DNA of 14,426 nucleotides from NCBI GenBank assembly GCA_049600855.1, contig JBMYQA010000142.1, positions 1 to 14,426 on the forward strand, given 5' to 3'. Origin of the DNA: JBMYQA01 sp049600855 (lineage in GTDB: Bacteria; Bacteroidota; Bacteroidia; Cytophagales; Flammeovirgaceae). The position numbers and the translations under genes are program-made. Of the stretch, positions 1-6,998 are shown piece after piece. Position 1 is the first letter of the stretch; each line of letters begins with the position of its first letter. Under the pieces are notes generated by a model. The model worked only from the letters and a program-made list of their open reading frames with translations, was not told the origin of the DNA and searched no databases.

Positions 1-107
1 GAGGGCGGAGAAGCTGGGAGAAACTGCGGATAGAATCTCTGATCATCAGATTGGCTATTCTATCTCTAGCTAACCACTCCGTGAAGGTTCGAATCCTTCC
101 CTTGCAG
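1..107 (+). tRNA. tRNA-like gene, copy 1 (5' part outside window)
   Basis: This is the 3' part of a tRNA-like gene, starting in the 3' strand of the anticodon stem (GAGGG at 1-5). It carries a large variable region (6-82), a canonical T-arm (GAAGG 83-87, loop TTCGAAT 88-94, CCTTC 95-99), the 3' acceptor strand CCTTGCA (100-106) and discriminator G107. Positions 1-107 match 179-285 of copy 2 with a single difference, T56 against C234. The three bases after the discriminator are CTG, so CCA is not encoded here, which is common in Bacteroidota. The 5' acceptor strand, D-arm and anticodon would lie before the window start, so whether this copy is complete cannot be seen. The near identity suggests a recent duplication or gene conversion. 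Confidence 0.7.
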
Positions 108-139
108 CTGCATTGTTCTTACACATGCTGAGTAGATAC

Positions 140-288
140 TGCAAGGTGGCGAAATTGGCAGCCGCACCCTCCTATCTCGAGGGCGGAGAAGCTGGGAGAA
201 ACTGCGGATAGAATCTCTGATCATCAGATTGGCCATTCTATCTCTAGCTAACCACTCCGTGAAGGTTCGAATCCTTCCCTTGCAGCCA
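140..288 (+). tRNA. class II tRNA-like RNA with giant variable arm, copy 2
   Basis: A complete 149-nt tRNA-like gene. The acceptor stem is TGCAAGG (140-146) with CCTTGCA (278-284), 7 bp, then G285 and an encoded CCA (286-288). U8 is T147. The D-arm has GCG 149-151 paired with CGC 163-165 and GG in its loop, closely resembling bacterial tRNA-Leu D-arms. The anticodon stem is CCCTC 167-171 with GAGGG 179-183, and the loop is CTATCTC (172-178). The T-arm is GAAGG/CCTTC with loop TTCGAAT. Read normally the anticodon is AUC with U at position 37, which is abnormal: bacterial A34 is essentially confined to tRNA-Arg(ACG), and position 37 is normally a purine. G73 is not a Leu discriminator. The variable region (184-260) is about 77 nt, against roughly 10-20 in Leu/Ser tRNAs. 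It is closed by CGGAG 184-188 with CTCCG 255-259 and contains GATAGAAT 207-214 with ATTCTATC 235-242 and a TCTGA/TCAGA hairpin (216-228). The isotype cannot be assigned, and ordinary decoding is doubtful. Confidence 0.72.
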
Positions 289-310
289 TTTTCGATAGTT
301 TTGACCCTTT

Positions 311-332
311 GAAAGTGAATTATGCCACTTTC
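311..332 (+). other. small hairpin downstream of tRNA-like copy 2
   Basis: GAAAGTG (311-317) and CACTTTC (326-332) form a perfect 7-bp stem with an 8-nt loop, 22 nt after the encoded CCA. There is no T-tract behind it, so it is not a convincing terminator. It may be part of the 3' trailer of the tRNA-like transcript or a processing signal. The role is inferred from position only. Confidence 0.35.
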
Positions 333-374
333 GAGCGAATGATGGTTAGCTTAATATGCTTTTCTCAATTAGTT

Positions 375-409
375 AAAATGGCAGCAAGCGGTTCGTTTGT
401 TGCCATTTT
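375..409. terminator. bidirectional intrinsic terminator
   Basis: AAAATGGCAGCAAGCG (375-390) pairs with CGTTTGTTGCCATTTT (394-409) as a 16-bp stem with two G-T wobbles and a 3-nt loop (391-393). The outer A/T tracts supply a U-run on either strand. It lies between the plus-strand tRNA-like genes and the convergent minus-strand TPR gene, 46 nt past that gene's stop. It can therefore serve both transcripts. Confidence 0.8.
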
Positions 410-455
410 GCATTTACATCGCCCATACCTGCTCGTCTATCACTGATCCCTTCTT

Positions 456-1934
456 TTATGACTTAAGCACCTCCATCATCTTTAATGCTTTTTTATGAGT
501 TGGCTGTGCATCTAGCAGCTTTTGTAGGGTTTGCTGGGCGGCTTCAACACCGTCAGTCATAGCTTCATAGGCCACTCCCAACAAATAATGATATACGGGG
601 TCTTCCGTCCACTTTTTAGCTTTGTCGATGGCAGCTTTAGCAGCCGATGTATTCCCGTCTCGCAGCTGTAAGTAGGCCATCATTTCCCAACCTGCACCTA
701 AATTGGGATATTTCTTATTTGCTTTTAAGGCAAATTCTTTCGCTTGTTGAGACTGTCCATCTTTGTAGTACATAAAAGAAATAATCACCAAGTCTTTAGG
801 GTTAGGAGCACTTTCGTATTTCTTTTTTACAATTTCAATAGACTTTTTACGATCTTTTCCCGCCTTTATGATTTGAAGTAGGGCGATTGCTTCCTCAACA
901 GCCATTCGTCTCGATTCATCTTGAATGAGATCCCGTTGCCTGATGAGCATTTTCTCAGCATCTTTTGCTCGACCGAGTATCACATAAGCCATTGCCTGTG
1001 ACTTTGCTGTTAAAACGGCGGGAATTGACTTTCGCTTCCTAGCGCCTTTCAAGAATTTAATACTCTCTTCAAGTCCTTCAATCTGCTCTTGAGTTAAGAA
1101 GCCATCTGAATCTCCTAGTATGATTTCTGGGCCATCTTTTCCTGCGTTCTTGGCGTTCACCGCCTTGATATTCATATAAATATAGGTTCTACAAAAGTGG
1201 TACAGGAAGCGTCTCGCATCAGATTCAGGTTGACGCTTAAGGTAATGAGATACGGGTGATATGACCTCCTCTACAGACTTAATCTCACCGCCATTATTCA
1301 TCATGTGTGAGGAATAAGCCTTCATAAAGCCCATATATACGAGTTCACCAGCATCAGGGAATTCTTGTAAAAGCGAGTCAATATATTGACTGGCAATGTC
1401 CATTTTCCCCAGATCATAAAAAAGCACCTGAAAACGGGATAGGTGAAAAGGAATATGCTGTGGATATCGGCTAATGCCATAGTCAAGCGCATTCATTGCA
1501 TGACTATAATTAGTGGTAGCCCTCATCATGGAAGCCAATCCGTATATAGCAGAAGTGTCGTCAGGGTTTTCCTCAATATATTGTTGGTATGCAGTATAGC
1601 CTTTATTGAGTGCGTTAAGCACCTTCTCTTGGTCTTTCTGTGCCAAAGCCCGATATACCAACTGGGCATAAATCTTAGCATCTGATGGGGCACCAGTAAG
1701 TTTACCCTGTAGCTCCGACTCCGCCATGGTTGCGAGCGAATCTGGACTAGCCATCGTTTCTCCATTTAGCTCTGTAAAAGCGAAATTAAAATTAAAACCA
1801 TAGCTCACATTAGGATGATTGAGTTCGGATAGAAGACTATCGGCTTTCCAAGAGGGGATTTCACTCTGCGAGCATAGCGGCTTTACTACTAAAATGAGTA
1901 TGCCTGTAAGTATAAAAAGCTTAAACTTTTCCAT
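456..1934 (-). CDS. exported TPR-repeat protein
   Basis: A 492-aa protein with an N-terminal signal peptide: Lys residues, a hydrophobic core at about residues 6-20, and likely cleavage near CS|QSE around residue 22. The lipobox is poor (KPLC), so a soluble periplasmic protein is likelier than a lipoprotein. The rest is helical with degenerate tetratricopeptide-like repeats, for example residues 88-160 (ALAQ..., then an NPDDTSAIYGLASMM-type repeat), 305-345 and 380-480, where Pro/Asn-bounded pairs such as KKYPNLGAGWEMMAYLQLRDG are TPR-like. TPR arrays act as protein-protein scaffolds; no enzymatic motif is visible, so the partner is unknown. It starts 28 nt after the stop of the 142-aa gene on the same strand, suggesting co-transcription, and runs into the terminator at 375-409. 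The ATG has no Shine-Dalgarno sequence, as is usual in this phylum. Confidence 0.85.
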   Translation of the reverse strand: MEKFKLFILTGILILVVKPLCSQSEIPSWKADSLLSELNHPNVSYGFNFNFAFTELNGETMASPDSLATMAESELQGKLTGAPSDAKIYAQLVYRALAQKDQEKVLNALNKGYTAYQQYIEENPDDTSAIYGLASMMRATTNYSHAMNALDYGISRYPQHIPFHLSRFQVLFYDLGKMDIASQYIDSLLQEFPDAGELVYMGFMKAYSSHMMNNGGEIKSVEEVISPVSHYLKRQPESDARRFLYHFCRTYIYMNIKAVNAKNAGKDGPEIILGDSDGFLTQEQIEGLEESIKFLKGARKRKSIPAVLTAKSQAMAYVILGRAKDAEKMLIRQRDLIQDESRRMAVEEAIALLQIIKAGKDRKKSIEIVKKKYESAPNPKDLVIISFMYYKDGQSQQAKEFALKANKKYPNLGAGWEMMAYLQLRDGNTSAAKAAIDKAKKWTEDPVYHYLLGVAYEAMTDGVEAAQQTLQKLLDAQPTHKKALKMMEVLKS

Positions 1935-1962
1935 AAATAGTGATGGTTAGTTACTGACCGAC

Positions 1963-2391
1963 TTAATTAAATGCTTTGGCTACTTCAATATATTCATCTG
2001 AATGCACAAAATCTAATACCATGTTCACCAACATAGCGATTGCAGGTATAATACCCAATTTTTGGGCTTCACCAGTTGAAGTAATTTGTTTTTGGTTAAG
2101 CAGTTTTAGTGTTTCTTTATAACTAGCTTCAGCACCTTTAGGTTTAATGATAGATTCTTCAATTTTTTGCAGGGTCAGCATTTCTTGCTCAGATCTGACC
2201 TTAAGCGGGGTTTTATTCACATGCAATCGTCCTGCTGTTACACCTTCACTAAAATCATCTAACAAATAATGTTGATCTAAGTGAAAGATAAATTCTTGAC
2301 CTCTTGAATCATAGCCCATAAATGCTTTTGATGGACCAATCGTCACAGAGTCATTGATGTATAATTGTCCTATAATGTTAATGTGAGCCAT
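1963..2391 (-). CDS. conserved-looking protein of unknown function (142 aa)
   Basis: I do not recognise this family. The 142-aa product has no signal peptide. Residues 1-65 look like a beta-rich domain (MAHINIIGQLYIND..., a GYDSRGQEF segment, and FHLDQHYLLDDFSEG). Residues 66-115 look helical and charged. Residues 118-130 (IIPAIAMLVNMVLDF) form a hydrophobic helix too short and too C-terminal to be a clear membrane anchor. It is probably cotranscribed with the downstream TPR protein. Its ATG lies inside a small ORF (2370-2492) in the other frame, so it may be translationally coupled to that ORF, or its true N-terminus may be longer through a frameshift. Confidence 0.7.
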   Translation of the reverse strand: MAHINIIGQLYINDSVTIGPSKAFMGYDSRGQEFIFHLDQHYLLDDFSEGVTAGRLHVNKTPLKVRSEQEMLTLQKIEESIIKPKGAEASYKETLKLLNQKQITSTGEAQKLGIIPAIAMLVNMVLDFVHSDEYIEVAKAFN

Positions 2392-2492
2392 TTTACTATC
2401 TTGATTTGTTCTGTGGACTTGCCAAAGTCTAAAGCGCTCAGTTTTGAGAGGTTTTTTTGATTTAACTCTCTTAATTTATCCCAGTTAGACAT
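2370..2492 (-). CDS. small ORF (40 aa) overlapping the 142-aa gene start
   Basis: The minus strand reads MSNWDKLRELNQKNLSKLSA..., 40 codons to a TAG, overlapping the first 22 nt of the 142-aa gene in another frame. The product is charged and predicted helical, with a protein-like residue mix (W4, regularly spaced Leu). The downstream ATG sits in the sequence GTA AAA TGG of this frame. A one-base backward shift on the AAAA run would join it in frame to the 142-aa protein. It could be a translationally coupled small gene, a leader peptide, the true N-terminus of the 142-aa protein (frameshift or sequencing indel), or a chance ORF. No family is recognised. Confidence 0.4.
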   Translation of the reverse strand: MSNWDKLRELNQKNLSKLSALDFGKSTEQIKIVKWLTLTL

Positions 2493-2659
2493 TACTATAA
2501 ATGACTGTGACTACTTTTAATTTCTCAACTATATAGTTTAATCACTCTCTTCTTCTCAAGATGGTTGAAATTGAAATGTTGGTTAATTGCATGATAGGTC
2601 AAATTTCTGATGATTTCCCGAACTTCTTTGTTTTCAAGTTTCGCCTTGATTTGGCATTG

Positions 2660-3277
2660 TTATTCCTTCACCTCTGTATAATGATACCTTTCCTTCTCAA
2701 ATACATCAACATAATATTTCACTTTACCCTTTTCCTTATACTCACATTCAGGGTTTGAGAACATTACATTAACAGCTATTTCTATGTAATAGAATGCAAT
2801 TAGTTCCTTACCTTCTTTATCTAAAAAAACAACCGTTTTTATTTTGGGAGGGTGCTTATACTGGTAGTCGTTAATCGTATCATGAGAATACTCTTTGGTG
2901 ATTTTCTTTCCATCCTGATCATAAACTTCTTCTATTACCAATTTCGCTTTATGTATCTCTTGATACTTTTCAAGATTCATTTTTTTAAATTTCTTAAAAT
3001 AGGAGCGTGAATGATTGTCGGGATCAAAACCTGTAAGCTGAAGTCTCTCAAGAAAGTCTTCTGTTGATACACGACTTAAGTAATTGCTAGGCTCAATAGC
3101 TTTTAAAACACTGACAGCTGTTGCATTAAAGATAATTTGGGGCAAATCTTGAATGTTTTTATTCTTCGGATGATTAAAATCGACAATCCGAACAGCTCGC
3201 TTTCGAGTGAGGCTGTCTACCTGAGCATCGGCTACGGATGCAATAAATAAGATCAAGATGATAAATAAGTATCTCAT
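2660..3277 (-). CDS. small exported protein of unknown function (205 aa)
   Basis: I do not recognise this family. The ATG at 3277 is preferred over one 30 nt upstream because it puts a compact signal peptide (MRYLFIILILFIASVADAQ, cleavage after residue 19) at the very N-terminus, and a TATTTTTG -7-like box (3289-3296) would otherwise be inside the gene. The mature part is highly charged: a mixed region with an IVDFNHPKNK segment (31-40), a basic helix near 92-112, then beta-like strands at 146-168 (IKTVVFLDKEGKELIAFYYIEI) and 186-200 ending in Tyr/Lys-rich sequence. It is probably periplasmic or envelope-associated. A 167-bp gap before the small ORF at 2492 suggests it is not tightly coupled to the downstream group. 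Confidence 0.72.
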   Translation of the reverse strand: MRYLFIILILFIASVADAQVDSLTRKRAVRIVDFNHPKNKNIQDLPQIIFNATAVSVLKAIEPSNYLSRVSTEDFLERLQLTGFDPDNHSRSYFKKFKKMNLEKYQEIHKAKLVIEEVYDQDGKKITKEYSHDTINDYQYKHPPKIKTVVFLDKEGKELIAFYYIEIAVNVMFSNPECEYKEKGKVKYYVDVFEKERYHYTEVKE

Positions 3278-3288
3278 AGCATTAAGCA

Positions 3289-3296
3289 CAAAAATA
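3289..3296 (-). promoter_or_regulatory. possible -7 box for the 205-aa gene
   Basis: On the minus strand 3296-3289 reads TATTTTTG, matching the Bacteroidota TAnnTTTG -7 consensus, 12 nt upstream of the chosen ATG. No good TTTG-like -33 element is found at the expected distance, and the region is AT-rich, so a chance match is possible. Confidence 0.3.
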
Positions 3297-3400
3297 AAGG
3301 ATTCCACAATTTATTTTTAGATGATCAGCCATTTCATCATGATGAATTTCCCCCAATCATCACATTCTCCTTTTTCTTTTGTAAACTAATCACTCAATTC

Positions 3401-3441
3401 GCAACAAGACATGTTGCCAATCACCTGTTGAACATTCAACA
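3401..3441 (+). promoter_or_regulatory. two adjacent inverted repeats upstream of the Asp-box gene
   Basis: GCAACA (3401-3406) and TGTTGC (3412-3417) flank a 5-nt spacer. TGTTGAA (3426-3432) and TTCAACA (3435-3441) form a perfect 7-bp dyad with a 2-nt centre. Both share the TGTTG/CAACA core and lie 40-81 nt ahead of the ATG at 3482. They could be operator half-sites or mRNA hairpins; no regulator can be named. Confidence 0.4.
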
Positions 3442-3481
3442 TCAGGAAATTGCATCTGGTTTAACTGTGTAACTTACAACT

Positions 3482-6400
3482 ATGACAACTAATTACAAAC
3501 ACCTCGCATTGGTTTGGCTAATGCTTTTACTCGCTGTGCCCGGCTTTTCGCAAAAGCTGGACATGGAAATGTTTAAGAATATGAAGCCGCGCAGCATAGG
3601 GCCTGCTGGCATGAGTGGTCGTGTAACGGCAATTGATGCCGTGCATGCCGAGCCTGACATCATTTATGTGGGCACGGCTTCGGGCGGATTATGGAAAACA
3701 GAAAGTGGCGGCATTACGTGGATCTCGTTGTTTGATACGCAAGCGGTCCATTCCATTGGTGCCATTGCCATCAATCAACAAAATCCTGATGAAATTTGGG
3801 TGGGAACAGGCGAAGGAAACCCTCGAAACAGTCAGTCGAGTGGGCAAGGCGTGTACAAAAGCATTGATGGCGGAAAAACATGGTCGTTTATGGGTTTAGG
3901 CGATACGCGTAACATTCACCGCATCTTTGTGCATCGCGATAACCCTGATGTGGTTTACGTGGGTGCCATTGGTTCGGCTTGGGGCGATACGCCAAGAGGG
4001 GTGTTTATGACGACAGATGGGGGAAAAACGTGGGAAAATGTATTGTTTGTAGATCAACGCACGGGTGTGGCAGATATGGTGGTTGATCCTACCAATCCCA
4101 ATAAAATGGTCGTTGCCATGTGGGAATACCGAAGAGATCCTTGGTTCTTTAAATCAGGTGGCCCTGGTTCGGGTTTATACATTACCCATGATGGTGGAAA
4201 AACGTGGAAGAAAAAGACGGACAAAGATGGTTTACCCAAAGGCGAATTAGGTAGAATGGGGTTAGCGATTTCAAAATCTAACCCGAATCGACTATATGCC
4301 TTAATTGAGTCTAAAAAAACGGCCATGTACCGCTCCGATGATGGTGGCGTAAAGTGGATGAAAGTAGCCGATAGAAATATTGGAGATCGCCCATTTTATT
4401 ATGCGGATATCGCTGTTGACCCAAGCAACGAAAATCGTTTGTACAATGTGTTTTCCAATGTGTCTGTGAGTGAAGATGGTGGCAAAACCTATAAAATCCT
4501 CTTAGGTTGGGATCGCGTGCATGGCGACCATCACTTTTGGTGGATTCACCCCGATGATCCCGATTACATGATTAATGGGAATGATGGTGGAATGGCAATT
4601 ACACGGGATAAAGGAAAAAGCTGGCACTTTGTAGAAAACCTTCCGGTGAGCCAGTTTTATCACATTTCAGTCGATAATGAAATTCCGTACAATGTGCTTG
4701 GCGGGATGCAAGATAATGGTTCTTGGAGAGGGCCAAATACCGTTTGGAGAAATGGCGGGATTCGCAATGGCTATTGGGAAGAGGTGGCTTTTGGCGATGG
4801 GTTTGATGTATTGCCCGATCCCGACGATTCGCGTTACCTGTATGCCATGTGGCAAGGTGGTAATTTGTTACATGTAGATATTGAAACTGGTGGTTCGCGC
4901 TACATCCGACCTGTACATCCTGATGGCACGTATTTGCGCTACAATTGGAATGCGCCTATTGCGCCTGATCCTTTCGATAAGAAAACCATTTATTATGGGA
5001 GTCAGTTTGTGCATAAATCAACGGATAAAGGGGAAAGTTGGGAAATTATTTCCCCCGATCTCACCACCAATGATCCCGAAAAGCAAAAGCAGTTTGAAAG
5101 TGGCGGCTTAACTTATGATGTCACCAATGCAGAGAATCACACCACGTTAGTAGCCATTGCACCAAGTAGCTTAAAGCGCGAAGTCATTTGGGCAGGTTCA
5201 GACGATGGCCGAATCCATGTCACTCAGGATGGCGGGAAAACATGGCAAGATGTCGGTGGAAAAATCAAAGACATGCCTCAAGGCAGTTGGGTGCCGCAAA
5301 TTCACGCTTCTAAATACAATGAAGGCGAAGCTTATGTGGTGGTAAATAATTACCGAAGAAATGATTGGACTCCTTTCTTATTCCGCACCCGCAATTATGG
5401 AAAGACTTGGGAACGCTTAGTCGATGAAAATGATGTGTGGGGCTATGCCTTGTCATTTGTTCAAGATCCTGTTGAAAAGAATTTGATGTTTTTAGGAACA
5501 GAGTTTGGCTTGTATTTCAGTATAGATGAAGGCGCAACTTGGAATAAATGGAAAGCTGGTTACCCAACAGCTTCTACCATTGATATGGTAATTCACCCAA
5601 GAGAGCACGATTTAGTGATTGGTACCTTTGGGCGTGCTGCTTTTGTGTTGGATGACATTCGTCCTTTACGTGAAATTGCTGCTAAAGGCGTTCAAGTTTT
5701 AGAAGATTCATTAGTGGCTTTTCCTGCGCCTGATGCGTATTTGGCTACCTACAAACAAGCGACGGGCACCCGCTTTTCAGCGGATGCGATTTTTAAAGGG
5801 CAAGTACGTCCCTATGGCGCATTGGTCAGTTTTTACCTCAAAGGCATTCGCAAGCCGCAACCTAAAAAAGATCAGAAGCCTGAAGATGTAGTAGCACCAA
5901 AGTCCGATACGGTAAAAGTACAGGTGATGAATGCAAAAGGGGAAGTGATCCGAAACTTGAAAGTAAAAGCAGAAGCAGGTATCAACCGTTTTAGTTGGTC
6001 CTTAAATCGTAAAGGCGTGCGTTTTCCAAATACACCCAAACCTAAACCAAATGCCGCAGAACCTGGAGGGCCTCAAGTGATGCCGGGCACGTATACGGTA
6101 AAAATCAAGTATGGGGAGTTGGAGGCTACCACTACGGTAGAGGTGAAGCAAGATCCTCGTCTGAATATTTCGGAAGCTGATTTAACGGCTAAAAATGAGC
6201 TTTACAACAAGTTAGCTACTAATGTGATGGTGGCAACTGCTGGAATGGATCGCATTCGTGAAGCGCAAAAAACAGTGGGTTTGGTCAATAAAATATTGGC
6301 TGATCGTGAGGATGATACGGCCAAATCTTTGAAAGAAATGGGGAAAGTAATGAAGGATTCTTTACAAAGTATCACTCACCTCTTTGTCCCGAAAAAAGGC

Positions 6401-6655
6401 ATTCAGGGCATTTTCCAAAATCCTGAGTTGATTAATCAGTTGCTCGGTCAAACCTTTTTCCATGTGCAAGCAGTACCCGGAAAACCTGGACAAACCCAGC
6501 AGATTGAGGTTGATCAAACCATTCAGGCGTTGAAGCCTGTCATTGCAAAAATCAATGACTTTTTTGATCAAGAATGGCCAAAATACAAACAGGCTGTAGA
6601 ATCGGCAGAGTTGTCTTTGTTCAAAGCATATGAAAAATTAGAAGTGAAAGAATAA
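3482..6655 (+). CDS. secreted Asp-box (BNR/VPS10-like) beta-propeller protein
   Basis: A 1057-aa exported protein with a signal peptide at residues 1-24 (...LLAVPGFSQ). At least eleven Asp-box motifs (S/T-x-D-x-G-x-T-W type) occur, near residues 73-80, 127-134, 177-184, 235-242, 284-292, 330-337, 374-381, 513-520, 581-588, 636-643 and 680-687. They indicate tandem beta-propellers as in sortilin/VPS10 and GH74-like glycosidases. Residues 800-890 look like an Ig/FlgD-like beta domain (VQVMNAKGEVIRNLK... GINRFSWSLNRKG ... MPGTYTVKIK), preceded and interrupted by Pro/Lys-rich linkers. Residues 893-1057 are mostly helical. Such proteins are often annotated as glycosyl hydrolases, but I see no confident catalytic pair, so enzymatic activity is uncertain. 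No type IX secretion C-terminal domain is evident, so a periplasmic or surface location is inferred from the signal peptide alone. It appears monocistronic and is followed by a hairpin. Confidence 0.9.
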   Translation: MTTNYKHLALVWLMLLLAVPGFSQKLDMEMFKNMKPRSIGPAGMSGRVTAIDAVHAEPDIIYVGTASGGLWKTESGGITWISLFDTQAVHSIGAIAINQQNPDEIWVGTGEGNPRNSQSSGQGVYKSIDGGKTWSFMGLGDTRNIHRIFVHRDNPDVVYVGAIGSAWGDTPRGVFMTTDGGKTWENVLFVDQRTGVADMVVDPTNPNKMVVAMWEYRRDPWFFKSGGPGSGLYITHDGGKTWKKKTDKDGLPKGELGRMGLAISKSNPNRLYALIESKKTAMYRSDDGGVKWMKVADRNIGDRPFYYADIAVDPSNENRLYNVFSNVSVSEDGGKTYKILLGWDRVHGDHHFWWIHPDDPDYMINGNDGGMAITRDKGKSWHFVENLPVSQFYHISVDNEIPYNVLGGMQDNGSWRGPNTVWRNGGIRNGYWEEVAFGDGFDVLPDPDDSRYLYAMWQGGNLLHVDIETGGSRYIRPVHPDGTYLRYNWNAPIAPDPFDKKTIYYGSQFVHKSTDKGESWEIISPDLTTNDPEKQKQFESGGLTYDVTNAENHTTLVAIAPSSLKREVIWAGSDDGRIHVTQDGGKTWQDVGGKIKDMPQGSWVPQIHASKYNEGEAYVVVNNYRRNDWTPFLFRTRNYGKTWERLVDENDVWGYALSFVQDPVEKNLMFLGTEFGLYFSIDEGATWNKWKAGYPTASTIDMVIHPREHDLVIGTFGRAAFVLDDIRPLREIAAKGVQVLEDSLVAFPAPDAYLATYKQATGTRFSADAIFKGQVRPYGALVSFYLKGIRKPQPKKDQKPEDVVAPKSDTVKVQVMNAKGEVIRNLKVKAEAGINRFSWSLNRKGVRFPNTPKPKPNAAEPGGPQVMPGTYTVKIKYGELEATTTVEVKQDPRLNISEADLTAKNELYNKLATNVMVATAGMDRIREAQKTVGLVNKILADREDDTAKSLKEMGKVMKDSLQSITHLFVPKKGIQGIFQNPELINQLLGQTFFHVQAVPGKPGQTQQIEVDQTIQALKPVIAKINDFFDQEWPKYKQAVESAELSLFKAYEKLEVKE

Positions 6656-6671
6656 TAATTTGATAAATTAC

Positions 6672-6709
6672 AGGTGTGTTTGCAAGTGTTCTTATTTGTA
6701 AGCACACCT
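6672..6709 (+). terminator. terminator-like hairpin after the Asp-box gene
   Basis: AGGTGTGTTTGC (6672-6683) pairs with GTAAGCACACCT (6698-6709) along 12 positions including two G-T wobbles, with a 14-nt loop. It begins 16 nt after the stop codon, but only a short T-run follows. An alternative pairing exists between TGCAAGTG (6681-6688) and CACTTGCA (6742-6749). Confidence 0.55.
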
Positions 6710-6798
6710 TTCACTACCATACACAAATAAATCTGTCAAAGCACTTGCAGTAATAAAAAGCTGATTATAAGCAAGTTAATCTACTTTTATTCACTAAT

Positions 6799-6947
6799 GG
6801 GCTGGGTTGTCCTTTTTTGCTTGATCAAAAAAGAACGAAAAAAATCAAGAAAATCTGATCCTGCTTACACACTTGCCTACCCACGCTCGGCAGATTTTCA
6901 GGCCTGCGCTCGCTAAATATTTTGCAAGCTTTTGGTCATATTTTTTG
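6799..6947 (+). repeat. noncoding repeat-like element with nested inverted repeats
   Basis: This lies in the 343-bp gap 6656-6998, which contains no credible gene. The block has CTTGAT (6820-6825) paired with ATCAAG (6844-6849), then GAAAATCTG (6849-6857) paired with CAGATTTTC (6891-6899) around a 33-nt loop, followed by a GC-richer stretch (CAGGCCTGCGCTCGC). Segments such as TTGCTTGATCAAAAAAGAAC resemble intergenic sequences I recall recurring in Bacteroidota genomes. Only one copy is in the window, so its repeat status is an inference. Confidence 0.4.
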
Positions 6948-6998
6948 TGTACGGTAGCAAAAACACACCTTATTATTTTCAGTTTGAATTAAATTTTA

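Noticed and set aside
140..288. Group I intron in a tRNA gene
   Set aside because: The insert is in the variable region, not the anticodon loop, and at about 66 nt inside its closing stem it is far too short for a group I intron core.
140..288. Selenocysteine tRNA or tmRNA
   Set aside because: The acceptor is 7 bp and the anticodon is not UCA, so it is not tRNA-Sec. D- and anticodon arms are complete and there is no tag-peptide frame, so it is not tmRNA.
1443..1685. 80-codon plus-strand ORF
   Set aside because: It is wholly antisense to the well-supported TPR gene, with no domain.
1870..1934. Lipoprotein signal in the TPR protein
   Set aside because: The Cys at residue 21 follows KPL, which lacks the small residue at -1 required by a lipobox.
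2561..2758. 65-codon plus-strand ORF with hydrophobic product
   Set aside because: It overlaps the end of the minus-strand exported protein gene antisense, and its Phe/Leu-rich composition is what antisense of a Lys/Glu-rich coding region gives.
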